From NCBI GenBank assembly GCA_964386405.1, contig CAYLRW010000024.1, positions 1 to 22,064 on the forward strand: 22,064 nucleotides of DNA. The letters run 5' to 3'. Both the position numbers and the translations under genes were made by a program. Shown here in pieces: positions 1 through 7,196 of this stretch. Under the pieces are notes generated by a model that ran no database searches, was not told where the DNA came from, and was given only the letters and a program-made list of their open reading frames with translations. The stretch comes from RZYP01 sp964386405. Lineage in GTDB: Bacteria > Bacillota > Negativicutes > Acidaminococcales > Acidaminococcaceae. Position 1 is the first letter of the stretch. The number at the start of each line of letters is the position of its first letter.

Positions 1-23
1 ACTATTGTAAAGGGAGAGTGGAT

Positions 24-1199
24 ATGAAAAGGCAGCCTTTTTTTCAACTGACACAGAGTGCTGTGGAACAATTAGCGGCAAATTTTGATACACCTTTGTT
101 GGTTCTGTCTTTAGACCAGATAGAAAGAAATTATCGTTTTTTAAAGACGAATTTGCCAAGGGTTAAGTTTTATTATGCAATGAAGGCCAACCCTGATATG
201 CGCATTTTGGAAAAGATGGCTGAGATGGGTGCAAGTTTTGATGTTGCATCTGATGGCGAAATAAAAACACTTGCTGGTTTGGGCATTGATGGCGAGCGTA
301 TGATATATGCTAATCCAATAAAAACTTCGGCAGGACTGAAAGCTTGTAATTATGCCGGTGTAAATAAAATGACTTTTGATAATATGGGTGAAGTAGAGAA
401 GATGGCTAAGGCATGTCCTGGTGCCACTGTACTTTTGCGTTTCCGTATCGATAATTCTTCAGCACATGTCGACTTAAATAAAAAATTCGGCGCAGCTAGA
501 CAGGATGCGATAACCTTGCTGAAGGCGGCTAAAGATGCCGGTCTTGATGCTGCCGGTATTTGTTTTCATGTTGGCAGCCAGGTAATGTTTGCTGATCCTT
601 ATTTGCAGGCACTTGATATTTCTCGCGAAATATTTGAAGAGGCGAGAGCTGCCGGTCTCAATCTGCGCATACTTGACATCGGTGGTGGGTTCCCTATACC
701 AGAACTGAAAGTCAACTTTAACTTGCAGGAAATTTTGGGACAGGTCAATGCACGTCTTGATGAAGATTTCGCCAATGTGGAAATCTGGGCTGAACCAGGA
801 CGTTTCATCTGCGGTACAGCTATGAATCTGATTACCAGCGTTATCGGCGTCAACGAACGCAATGGACAAACCTGGTATTTCCTGGATGATGGCCTTTATG
901 GTACTTTTTCCGGTGTAATTTTTGACCAATGGGATTACAAGTTGATCAGCTTCAAAGAAGGTGACGAGGAAATCGAAGCTACTTTTGCCGGTCCAAGTTG
1001 TGACTCTTTGGATATCATGTTCCGCGGCAGGATGACGGTACCGCTAGAAGTTGGCGATTTACTGCTCGTGCCGGCTTGCGGCGCATATAGTTCAGCTTCG
1101 GCAACTGTTTTTAACGGTTTCCGGAAAACGCAGATAGTGATTTGGGAAGATGTGAAAGTGGAATTTAGTTTGGAAGAAGCATTAGCTACAGCAGTATAA
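24..1199 (+). CDS. ldc: Fold-III PLP lysine/ornithine decarboxylase (Selenomonas LDC-like)
   Basis: Cytosolic PLP enzyme that decarboxylates lysine and/or ornithine to cadaverine/putrescine. ATG 24 is preferred over an in-frame GTG at 18 because AGGGAG (11-16) lies 7 nt before the ATG but only 1 nt before the GTG. The product is 391 residues, normal for the family. It has an alanine-racemase-like barrel then a beta domain: PLP lysine in YYAMKANP (K54), FHVGSQ, the phosphate loop DIGGGFP, AEPGR, the active-site pair GPSCD (C326, D327) and CGAYSSASATVFNGF near the end. By memory alignment it is close to Selenomonas ruminantium LDC, a dual lysine/ornithine enzyme whose cadaverine is attached to peptidoglycan. 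It stands as a single gene ended by a terminator at 1210-1240. The substrate (lysine, ornithine or both) cannot be fixed; a diaminopimelate decarboxylase is less likely given the short length and motif set. Confidence 0.88.
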   Translation: MKRQPFFQLTQSAVEQLAANFDTPLLVLSLDQIERNYRFLKTNLPRVKFYYAMKANPDMRILEKMAEMGASFDVASDGEIKTLAGLGIDGERMIYANPIKTSAGLKACNYAGVNKMTFDNMGEVEKMAKACPGATVLLRFRIDNSSAHVDLNKKFGAARQDAITLLKAAKDAGLDAAGICFHVGSQVMFADPYLQALDISREIFEEARAAGLNLRILDIGGGFPIPELKVNFNLQEILGQVNARLDEDFANVEIWAEPGRFICGTAMNLITSVIGVNERNGQTWYFLDDGLYGTFSGVIFDQWDYKLISFKEGDEEIEATFAGPSCDSLDIMFRGRMTVPLEVGDLLLVPACGAYSSASATVFNGFRKTQIVIWEDVKVEFSLEEALATAV

Positions 1200-1209
1200 A
1201 AAATATTTC

Positions 1210-1240
1210 AACCGTAAGCCCTGCGCTTACGGTTTTTTTT
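1210..1240 (+). terminator. Rho-independent terminator after the fold-III decarboxylase
   Basis: A perfect 10-bp stem (AACCGTAAGC at 1210-1219 with GCTTACGGTT at 1225-1234), a 5-nt loop and a run of eight T (1233-1240). It begins 11 nt after the stop codon, so the decarboxylase appears to be transcribed alone. Confidence 0.9.
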
Positions 1241-1329
1241 AATATATTTTAAAGAAGGTTTTTTTCTATCTTTGACGAAATTAAAACAATGGAAGGTGTA
1301 CAAATTTTTTTAGTAGCGGGAGGTATATC

Positions 1330-2340
1330 ATGAGCGTTCCTATAGCTGTCTGGATTGCCGCCGGTTTGGGTGCGGCTGGTATTAAAATTTACATGGATAT
1401 GCGTGATGTTAAGCAAATTGTGGAAAATGCCCAAGCACGTTATGAAGATGAAAAGTACAACTATTATCAAACACAAAAATCTTTGTTGCCTTTGCTGTTA
1501 TTAGCAGGCAACCTTAAGCTTGAATTGTGGCAGAGTTTTGAGCGTATGGCAGATGCGCTGGAACAAATTGATAACTTGCCGCGCCAATTTAAATATATGA
1601 ATTTCGAGACTTTCCGTATGGGTAAACCGGAAAGAGATTCTCTGCGTGAGACGGCAAAAGTCGTTAATGCGATCTTAAAGGGCGGCATGGCTGATGTAGG
1701 CAGCGGCGTACTTACAGCACTCGCTTTATATAGTGGAACTATGACACATAAATTTGATGAGAATGATGTAATTAATTTGCCGGGTTTTCCACAGTGCGAA
1801 AAGGGCAGTACGATTTTGGAGGCATTGTCTACACATCAGATCAAAGTACCGGCAGCCGGTAATGTTGCTGAAACCTCGGTTTTGAATGCAATTCTTGATG
1901 TACCGGCAGTCATACAAGATTTCGGTATAGATAAATTGTCCAAAAATGATAAAGATGCTGCGATGAAACTCAAAGATAAGATAGATAAACATTCCATGGA
2001 ATTAGCGGATGTTGTCGGTAAGATGCAGCGTATTCTTATTACAGTGGAGAGACTGCTGAATTATATTCAAAAACTTAACGACGACTATTTGGTACAAATG
2101 GATAAGGTTGAACAAGCTTTGCTGGAGAAAAAAGATTATGAAAAGTTTACTTCTGAAGAAAAAACAGCTCTTGTTTACGGAGCTTTTCTTGTTAAAACTT
2201 TAAAAGCTATGACCAGGATCGACGTCCTGCTCAAACGCGGCAATCTGTATGTGTTTAATACAATGGATATTCGTGAAGTAATCGACAAGGCCAAACTGCT
2301 TTTCCCAGAAGAGGAATTGACAACGGGAACCAAAGCTTAA
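1330..2340 (+). CDS. Unrecognised membrane-anchored, helix-rich protein (336 aa)
   Basis: Real gene of unknown function. ATG 1330 follows a good Shine-Dalgarno GGGAGG (about 1318-1323). Residues 3-21 form one hydrophobic, glycine/alanine-rich segment without a signal-peptidase site, so an N-terminal membrane anchor is likely. Next come a charged coiled-coil-like stretch (about 25-50), a helical region with LKLELWQSFERMADALEQI (about 62-80), a short small-residue hydrophobic patch around GGMADVGSGVLTALALYSG (about 118-136), a linker, and long charged helices (about 205-275) before the C-terminus. I see no catalytic motif, zinc site or nucleotide-binding loop. The general plan (anchor, helix, small-residue patch, helix) recalls bacterial coiled-coil proteins of unknown function, but I cannot name a family. 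It sits alone between a terminator upstream and a long hairpin downstream. Confidence 0.8.
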   Translation: MSVPIAVWIAAGLGAAGIKIYMDMRDVKQIVENAQARYEDEKYNYYQTQKSLLPLLLLAGNLKLELWQSFERMADALEQIDNLPRQFKYMNFETFRMGKPERDSLRETAKVVNAILKGGMADVGSGVLTALALYSGTMTHKFDENDVINLPGFPQCEKGSTILEALSTHQIKVPAAGNVAETSVLNAILDVPAVIQDFGIDKLSKNDKDAAMKLKDKIDKHSMELADVVGKMQRILITVERLLNYIQKLNDDYLVQMDKVEQALLEKKDYEKFTSEEKTALVYGAFLVKTLKAMTRIDVLLKRGNLYVFNTMDIREVIDKAKLLFPEEELTTGTKA

Positions 2341-2352
2341 AAGTTAAAACTC

Positions 2353-2412
2353 AACCGGGGTTTACGCAGCAGTCGCTTTCAATGGCGGCTGGAAGCGTGA
2401 ATCCCGGTTTTT
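2353..2412 (+). terminator. Long two-part hairpin, probable terminator
   Basis: The outer stem is 15 bp (2353-2367 with 2395-2409, two G-T wobbles). A small internal loop separates it from a 7-bp inner stem (2370-2376 with 2385-2391, one wobble) closed by an 8-nt loop. Five T follow (2408-2412). It lies 12 nt after the stop of the unknown gene and before the promoter of the next unit, so a terminator is the simplest reading. It is longer and more complex than the other terminators here, so a stable 3' RNA end or other RNA role is possible. Confidence 0.65.
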
Positions 2413-2430
2413 GCTGCCTATTTGCCATAG

Positions 2431-2460
2431 TTGTTCGAGAGCGGTTTCTTGTGATAAAAT
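2431..2460 (+). promoter_or_regulatory. Candidate promoter for the decarboxylase-tmk-holB run
   Basis: TTGTTC (2431-2436), an 18-bp spacer and TAAAAT (2455-2460) preceded by TGA, an extended -10 pattern. It lies 36 bp before the TTG start at 2497 and after the hairpin at 2353-2412. Motif reading only. Confidence 0.5.
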
Positions 2461-2496
2461 GAACAGATAGTATGAAGATAGAAAAGGAGAACTTCC

Positions 2497-3951
2497 TTGA
2501 AAATAGAAAAACCTCTTTGCGAGGCAATTTTTAATTATGAAAAAGCAAAAGTTTATCCCTTGCATACACCTGGCCATAAAGGCGGCCGGGGCATGGACGA
2601 ATCTTTGCTGGCTGCCATCGGCAAACGCGCGGCGGCCATAGATGTTTCTTTAATGTCAGAACTTGATGACCTGCATTGCCCGGAGGGCTGTCTGCGGGCG
2701 GCGCAGAAGCTGGCAGCAGAACTTTATGGCAGTGACCAGTGTTTTTTTGCGGTAAATGGCACGACTGGTGCTATTCATGCGATGCTGATCAGCGCATTAA
2801 AACCTGGCGAAAAAGTACTGATACCGCGCAACGCCCATCGTTCCGTAGCAGGAGCACTTGTGCTCGGTGACATCGAAGCAGTTTTTTTGGCACCTGAGTA
2901 TGATGATTTTTTTGGTATCAATACCCAAGTTGCGCCAGAAGCCGTTGAGCAGGCACTCGCTGCCGATGCTGCTATCAAAGCCGTGCTGATAACCAGTCCG
3001 AATTATTACGGCATGGCAGCTGATTTGAAAGCTATAGCGGAAATTGTGCATAACAGAGGTGCAGTTTTGCTGGTGGATGAAGCACACGGAGCGCATTTAG
3101 GCTTTTCTGCAATGTTGCCGCCTTCTGCTTTGCAATGCGGGGCAGATGCCTGCGCTCAGAGTACACACAAAACACTTGGTGCTCTAACGCAGTGTTCTAT
3201 GCTGCATGTCAAAGGCGAAAGAATTGATCTGCAAAGAGCCGCAGCTGCAATGAGTTTATTAACTACAACCAGCCCGAATTATCTCTTAATGGCTTCATTG
3301 GATGCTGCCAGAAACCAATTGGCAGAGCAGGGCACAGAGATGGCAGAAGCAGGTTTGGCGGTTGCGAAGAGGCTGCGTGAGTCATTGCGTGACGTTGAAG
3401 GTCTCGAAATTCTTGATGCACGCATTTTAAAACGCCATGAAGTTGCCGCGTTTGATGGTACCAAAGTAACAGTTAATGTTGCAGGGCTAGGTATAACCGG
3501 GATCGAAGCGGGGGCTCTTTTACGCGAAAATGGCCTGGCGGTGGAATTGGTTGACCGTAATAACGTTCTTTTCCTTCTCACTTACGCTGACGATAATGAG
3601 GAGATAAACAGTGTAATAAAAACAATCACTGAGACCTTTCAGGCAATAAAGAAGCAAAATAAACCATCGCTGCCAGCTTCGGGAAGTTATAAGATGCCGG
3701 CTGCACAGCAAGTTTTGCGACCGCGTCAAGCATTTTATGCTGCTACGGAAGAAATCGCTTTTTGTCAGTCTAGCGGACGTGTTAGTGCCGAACAAATTAG
3801 TTTTTATCCGCCGGGGATACCGGTAATCATTCCGGGGGAACTGGTGACTAAGGAAATTTTAAGTTACTGTCAAAAGATGCTGGCACTGGGTTTGCCGGTC
3901 AGCGGACCGCAGGATGGTACTTTGACAAAAATTCAGGTGGTGAAATCATGA
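2497..3951 (+). CDS. Fold-I Orn/Lys/Arg decarboxylase family protein (YaaO/SpeA-like)
   Basis: PLP-dependent amino-acid decarboxylase of the Orn/Lys/Arg class (484 residues, as in Bacillus YaaO and SpeA, about 480-490). The TTG start at 2497 is supported by AAGGAG (2484-2489) 7 nt upstream; no better in-frame ATG fits. Motifs: HTPGHKGGRG near residues 24-33, a glycine-rich AVNGTTGA cofactor loop, NAHRS, LITSPNYYGMAADL, the DEAHGAHLGF aspartate/histidine region, the Schiff-base lysine in STHK (K225), and SFYPPGIPVIIPGE in the C-terminal domain. The substrate cannot be read from sequence: arginine would give agmatine, lysine cadaverine. In Bacillus yaaO also precedes tmk. The stop overlaps the tmk start in ATGA. 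It is unrelated in fold to the decarboxylase at 24-1199, so two independent polyamine-type enzymes lie within 4 kb. Confidence 0.9.
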   Translation: MKIEKPLCEAIFNYEKAKVYPLHTPGHKGGRGMDESLLAAIGKRAAAIDVSLMSELDDLHCPEGCLRAAQKLAAELYGSDQCFFAVNGTTGAIHAMLISALKPGEKVLIPRNAHRSVAGALVLGDIEAVFLAPEYDDFFGINTQVAPEAVEQALAADAAIKAVLITSPNYYGMAADLKAIAEIVHNRGAVLLVDEAHGAHLGFSAMLPPSALQCGADACAQSTHKTLGALTQCSMLHVKGERIDLQRAAAAMSLLTTTSPNYLLMASLDAARNQLAEQGTEMAEAGLAVAKRLRESLRDVEGLEILDARILKRHEVAAFDGTKVTVNVAGLGITGIEAGALLRENGLAVELVDRNNVLFLLTYADDNEEINSVIKTITETFQAIKKQNKPSLPASGSYKMPAAQQVLRPRQAFYAATEEIAFCQSSGRVSAEQISFYPPGIPVIIPGELVTKEILSYCQKMLALGLPVSGPQDGTLTKIQVVKS

Positions 3952-4571
3952 AACAAGGTTTATTTATAACTTTTGAGGGTGCGGATGGCACCGGTAAAAC
4001 AACGCAGATTGCGAAAATCGCAGCTTGGTTTCGTGAGCAAGGTTATGAAGTGGTCTGTACTCGTGAGCCGGGCGGTACCAAGGCCGCTGAACGGATTCGT
4101 GAATTGGTGCTGGATGCTGAATTAGCTATCAGCCACAAGACGGAGACTCTTCTTTATCTCGCAGCAAGGGCTGACCATATAGCACAGTTAATACAGCCTG
4201 CTCTGGAGGCTGGCAAAATAGTTCTTTGTGACCGCTTCAGCGATTCAACTTTTGTTTATCAAGGCAGCGGCCGCGGCGTTGAGCTGGCAACGCTGAAAAT
4301 GCTGGATGACTTTGCCACAAGCAATTTGCATCCTGATTTGACTATTTTGCTGGATGGTGAGCCGGAAGAACTGGCAATTCGCAGGAATGCCCGCGGTACT
4401 ATTGACCGGTTTGAACTTGAAGGGCTGGCTTTTCAAAAGAAAATTCGTGAAGCTTTCCTGAAATTAGCAGCGGAAGAACCAACACGTATTCACATAATTG
4501 ATGCTTTGCAGGCTGAAGAGAAGGTCACGAAGGAAATCTTAACAGCCTTGCAGATGCTTTTAACAAAATAA
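3948..4571 (+). CDS. tmk: Thymidylate kinase
   Basis: Phosphorylates dTMP to dTDP with ATP, an essential step for DNA synthesis. The 207 residues match the family (200-215). The P-loop is GADGTGKTT (11-19), the dTMP-site REPGGT is near 44, the DRF/DRY motif is CDRFSDST with D95-R96, and YQGSGRG follows. The lid region reads RNARGTIDRFE. The start ATG overlaps the previous stop (ATGA), so translation is probably coupled to the decarboxylase. In Bacillus tmk is followed by yaaQ (pstA) and yaaR; here the next gene is holB after 58 bp. Confidence 0.97.
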   Translation: MKQGLFITFEGADGTGKTTQIAKIAAWFREQGYEVVCTREPGGTKAAERIRELVLDAELAISHKTETLLYLAARADHIAQLIQPALEAGKIVLCDRFSDSTFVYQGSGRGVELATLKMLDDFATSNLHPDLTILLDGEPEELAIRRNARGTIDRFELEGLAFQKKIREAFLKLAAEEPTRIHIIDALQAEEKVTKEILTALQMLLTK

Positions 4572-4596
4572 TTCTGCAGGATAACTTAATTTCTAA

Positions 4597-4602
4597 TATA
4601 AT
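4597..4602 (+). promoter_or_regulatory. Possible internal -10 element before holB
   Basis: A perfect TATAAT lies in the 58-bp tmk-holB gap, about 27 bp before the holB start. The best upstream match for a -35 (TTCTGC, 4572-4577, 19 bp away) is poor. It may be a weak internal promoter or chance in AT-rich spacer. Confidence 0.3.
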
Positions 4603-4629
4603 GGTAGGAAATAGACGGGAGCAGGTAAA

Positions 4630-5616
4630 ATGTGGGAAAATGTACGCGGACATGAACAGAATAAACATTTTTTACAGCAACTGCTGCTGACTGGTAAAAG
4701 GACACCTTCGCTATTGTTTCTAGGACCCAGTGGTATCGGGAAAAAAACATTGGCTGCAGCCTTTGCCAAAGACTTTCTCTGCAGGTCAGAAAAACTTCCT
4801 TGCAGTGGCTGCCCTTCTTGTCATGCCTTTAGTGCCCAGGGACATCCGGATTTTTTGCTAGTGGAGCAAAGTGCTCCCGGCAAGGAAATTGTCATCGATC
4901 AGATTAAGGAAATTGCCCGTCAGGCTGTGTTTGCACCAACTTTGTCAGAACATAAGGTGTGCATCATTGATGCGGCAGATTACATGAATTTGACTGCAGC
5001 GAACAGTTTGCTTAAGCTATTGGAGGAGCCTCCACGGTTCTGGCTTTTCATTCTGATTGCCAACACCGCCGCAAAATTGTTGCCGACAATTCGTTCGCGG
5101 GTAATTCAGCTGCGTTTTGAGGCACTGCCTGCAGAAGCAATAGAGGCTGTTTTACACAAGGCAGGCGCTCAGGCTGCAGAAGCTGTTACTTTGGCCCATC
5201 TTGCCGATGGCTCGGTAGGTGCAGCTCTTAATATGCTGAGAAGTAATACTATTGATTCCCGCAACAAGGCGTTGACCATTTTGGAACAGCTGCCGACTAA
5301 AAGACCCTTGCAGCTGACTATGCTATATGGGTGGCCGGAAAAAACCACCGGCGAAGATGGTTTAATTTTACTGGAAATGATGTTGTTTATAATGCGTGAT
5401 GCCTTGCTCTGTAAAGAAGGCCTGGCTGGTAACGCTTATAATATAGATGTTTTGCCACACATTGAAAAATGCTTCGCTGATTGGCATTCAGCAAAAATAA
5501 AGAATATAATAAAGATTGTTCAGGAAAGTTACATGGCAATAGCCGCGAATGCTTCCGGTAAGGTAGTATGGGAAGCTATGCTGGTAAGAATGAACATGAT
5601 CCTGAAGGAGGATTAA
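4630..5616 (+). CDS. holB: DNA polymerase III delta' subunit
   Basis: Clamp-loader subunit that helps load the beta sliding clamp on DNA. 328 residues, usual length. The Walker A-like loop is GPSGIGKKT (32-40). The zinc module has C51, C58, C61 and C64 in the usual spacing. SLLKLLEEPP and the sensor/finger region PTIRSRV follow; the common SRC reads SRV here, keeping the arginine. A helical C-terminal domain ends the protein. ATG 4630 follows GGGAGCAGG (about 4617-4625). The downstream gene's Shine-Dalgarno lies within the last codons of holB. Confidence 0.95.
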   Translation: MWENVRGHEQNKHFLQQLLLTGKRTPSLLFLGPSGIGKKTLAAAFAKDFLCRSEKLPCSGCPSCHAFSAQGHPDFLLVEQSAPGKEIVIDQIKEIARQAVFAPTLSEHKVCIIDAADYMNLTAANSLLKLLEEPPRFWLFILIANTAAKLLPTIRSRVIQLRFEALPAEAIEAVLHKAGAQAAEAVTLAHLADGSVGAALNMLRSNTIDSRNKALTILEQLPTKRPLQLTMLYGWPEKTTGEDGLILLEMMLFIMRDALLCKEGLAGNAYNIDVLPHIEKCFADWHSAKIKNIIKIVQESYMAIAANASGKVVWEAMLVRMNMILKED

Positions 5617-5618
5617 CA

Positions 5619-6452
5619 ATGCCGACTGTAGTAGGTATAAGATTTAAAAAAGCAGGGAAAATATATTATTTTGATCCAGAGAAAACCGGTGTGCAAAAAG
5701 GTGATTTTGCCATTGTGGAAACGGCACGCGGTATGGAGTACGGTGAAGTTGTAGCCGGCGTAAGGGAAGTTGATGAAAAAGAAATTATCGCCCCGCTGAA
5801 GCCTGTTTTGCGCAAAGCGACCAAGGCTGATCAGGAAAAAGTTGCGGAAAATGAAGTGCGTGAGAAAGAGGCTTTTAATATTTGCGAACGCAAGATTAAA
5901 ACGCATGAATTGCCGATGCATTTGATTGATGTGGAGTTTACTTTCGATGTCAACAAGATAATTTTTTATTTTACGGCAGAAGGCCGCATAGATTTCCGCG
6001 AACTGGTTAAAGATTTGGCGGCAGTTTTCCGTACGCGTATTGAATTGCGTCAGATTGGCGTGCGTGATGAGGCTAAGATGCTGGGTGGTATCGGCTGCTG
6101 CGGACGCCCCCTGTGTTGTGCAACTTTTCTCGGCGATTTCGAGCCGGTTTCCATCCGTATGGCCAAAGATCAGAAGCTGTCACTGAATCCAGCCAAAATT
6201 TCCGGCATTTGTGGTCGTTTGATGTGCTGCCTTAAATATGAAAACTATTTGTACTGCGGTAAGGAGTGTAATTGCCAGCGCGACAGAGAAGTTGTGCCAA
6301 AACAAGGATCTTTGGTCATAACGCCGTTGGGCGAAGGCAAAGTAGTACGTGTAAATCGCAATGACAAGACTGCTTCTGTACAGTTGACACCTGACAATGT
6401 CATTCAGGTTTCCTGGGATGAAATCGTGGAAGCGTCTCAGGCAGATATCTAA
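5619..6452 (+). CDS. ricT: PSP1-domain protein RicT (YaaT), iron-sulfur complex subunit
   Basis: In Bacillus, RicT (YaaT) joins RicA and RicF in an iron-sulfur complex that works with RNase Y in mRNA maturation and affects development; neither partner is in this window. An upstream in-frame ATG at 5568 lies inside holB. ATG 5619 is chosen because AAGGAGG (5605-5611) sits 7 nt before it, giving 277 residues. The PSP1 fold shows GIRFKKAGKIYYF at the start, then the cysteine cluster GCCGRPLCC (C160, C161, C166, C167), ICGRLMCC (C198, C203, C204) and KYENYLY. Odd: three more cysteines (C213, C217, C219 in CGKECNC) follow where Bacillus-type proteins, as I recall them, have a plain acidic stretch. 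Codes directly after holB, as in Bacillus. Confidence 0.93.
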   Translation: MPTVVGIRFKKAGKIYYFDPEKTGVQKGDFAIVETARGMEYGEVVAGVREVDEKEIIAPLKPVLRKATKADQEKVAENEVREKEAFNICERKIKTHELPMHLIDVEFTFDVNKIIFYFTAEGRIDFRELVKDLAAVFRTRIELRQIGVRDEAKMLGGIGCCGRPLCCATFLGDFEPVSIRMAKDQKLSLNPAKISGICGRLMCCLKYENYLYCGKECNCQRDREVVPKQGSLVITPLGEGKVVRVNRNDKTASVQLTPDNVIQVSWDEIVEASQADI

Positions 6453-6455
6453 GCT

Positions 6456-7196
6456 ATGACGATGGTAAAAACTACGGAACGGCTTGATTCTTTACCAGGC
6501 TGCGGCTATAAGATCTGGCAGTCCAGTAAGGAGTTTTGTTTTACGACGGATGCGGTTTTTCTGGCGGCGTTCCCCTTCCTTGTAAAAAGAGCCAGAGTAA
6601 TGGAACTGGGTTCCGGCACCGGAGCAATCAGCCTGCTTTTGGCAGCGCGTGGAGCGGCAAAGGTTACCGGTATAGATTACAATGAGCATGTAGTTGAACT
6701 TATGCAGCGCAGTATTGCGGAAAATAAGCTCGAAGGACATGTGGAGGCCGTTTTCGGTGATATTCGTGATTTAAAGGGAGCGTTTGTTTCCGAAAGTTTT
6801 GACTTGGTTGTGGCCAACCCACCCTACCGCAACAGCGGAAAAATGAGACAGGTAGGCAAGTCTGCCTGTCACGAGGTGACGGCTAATCTGGAAGATTTTT
6901 TCAAAGCGGCGGCTTTTCTGGTTAAATACAGAGGCCGTTTTGCTATTGTCCAACTACCGGAACGTTTCACCGAATGTCTTGCTTTAGCTGCCAAATATGG
7001 TATGGAATTAAAAAAACTACAGTGGGTGCATTCTTTTGTTGATAAGTCTGCCTGGGTTTTTCTGGCAGAATTTGTCAAAGGCGGCGCACCTGGCCTGGAA
7101 GTCTTGGAGCCGCTTATAATGTATAATGCTGATGGCAGTTATAGTAAGCAGACATTGACTTGTTACGGCCTGACAGAGGAGGAAGCAGAACAATGA
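6456..7196 (+). CDS. tRNA1(Val) (adenine37-N6)-methyltransferase-like protein (YabB/TrmN6)
   Basis: SAM-dependent N6-adenine methyltransferase, probably acting on tRNA as TrmN6 does at A37 of tRNA-Val in E. coli; the exact target is inferred. 246 residues. SAM motif I is ELGSGTG (50-56), an acidic GIDYNEH follows, and the catalytic NPPY is at 121-124 (VVANPPYRNSGKMRQ), typical of methylation of an exocyclic amine. Start ATG 6456 has only a weak upstream AGG and lies 3 nt after the ricT stop, so translation may depend on coupling; ATG 6462 is an alternative. The stop overlaps the rsmI start in ATGA. The same order (yaaT, then yabB, then rsmI) occurs in Bacillus, but yabA and yazA are missing between. 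Confidence 0.88.
   Translation: MTMVKTTERLDSLPGCGYKIWQSSKEFCFTTDAVFLAAFPFLVKRARVMELGSGTGAISLLLAARGAAKVTGIDYNEHVVELMQRSIAENKLEGHVEAVFGDIRDLKGAFVSESFDLVVANPPYRNSGKMRQVGKSACHEVTANLEDFFKAAAFLVKYRGRFAIVQLPERFTECLALAAKYGMELKKLQWVHSFVDKSAWVFLAEFVKGGAPGLEVLEPLIMYNADGSYSKQTLTCYGLTEEEAEQ

Noticed and set aside
18..23. GTG at 18 as the start of the first decarboxylase
   Set aside because: It lies 1 nt after the Shine-Dalgarno; ATG 24 has normal spacing.
1272..1325. Possible promoter (TTGACG at 1272-1277) before the unknown gene
   Set aside because: No acceptable -10 at 16-18 bp; the closest candidates are 19-21 bp away and weak.
2362..2577. 71-codon minus-strand ORF across the 2353-2412 hairpin
   Set aside because: It overlaps the promoter and start of the decarboxylase and has no supporting signals.
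3788..3797. PurBox-like CCGAACAAAT
   Set aside because: Single copy inside a coding region, while PurR in Bacillus uses paired boxes upstream of genes.
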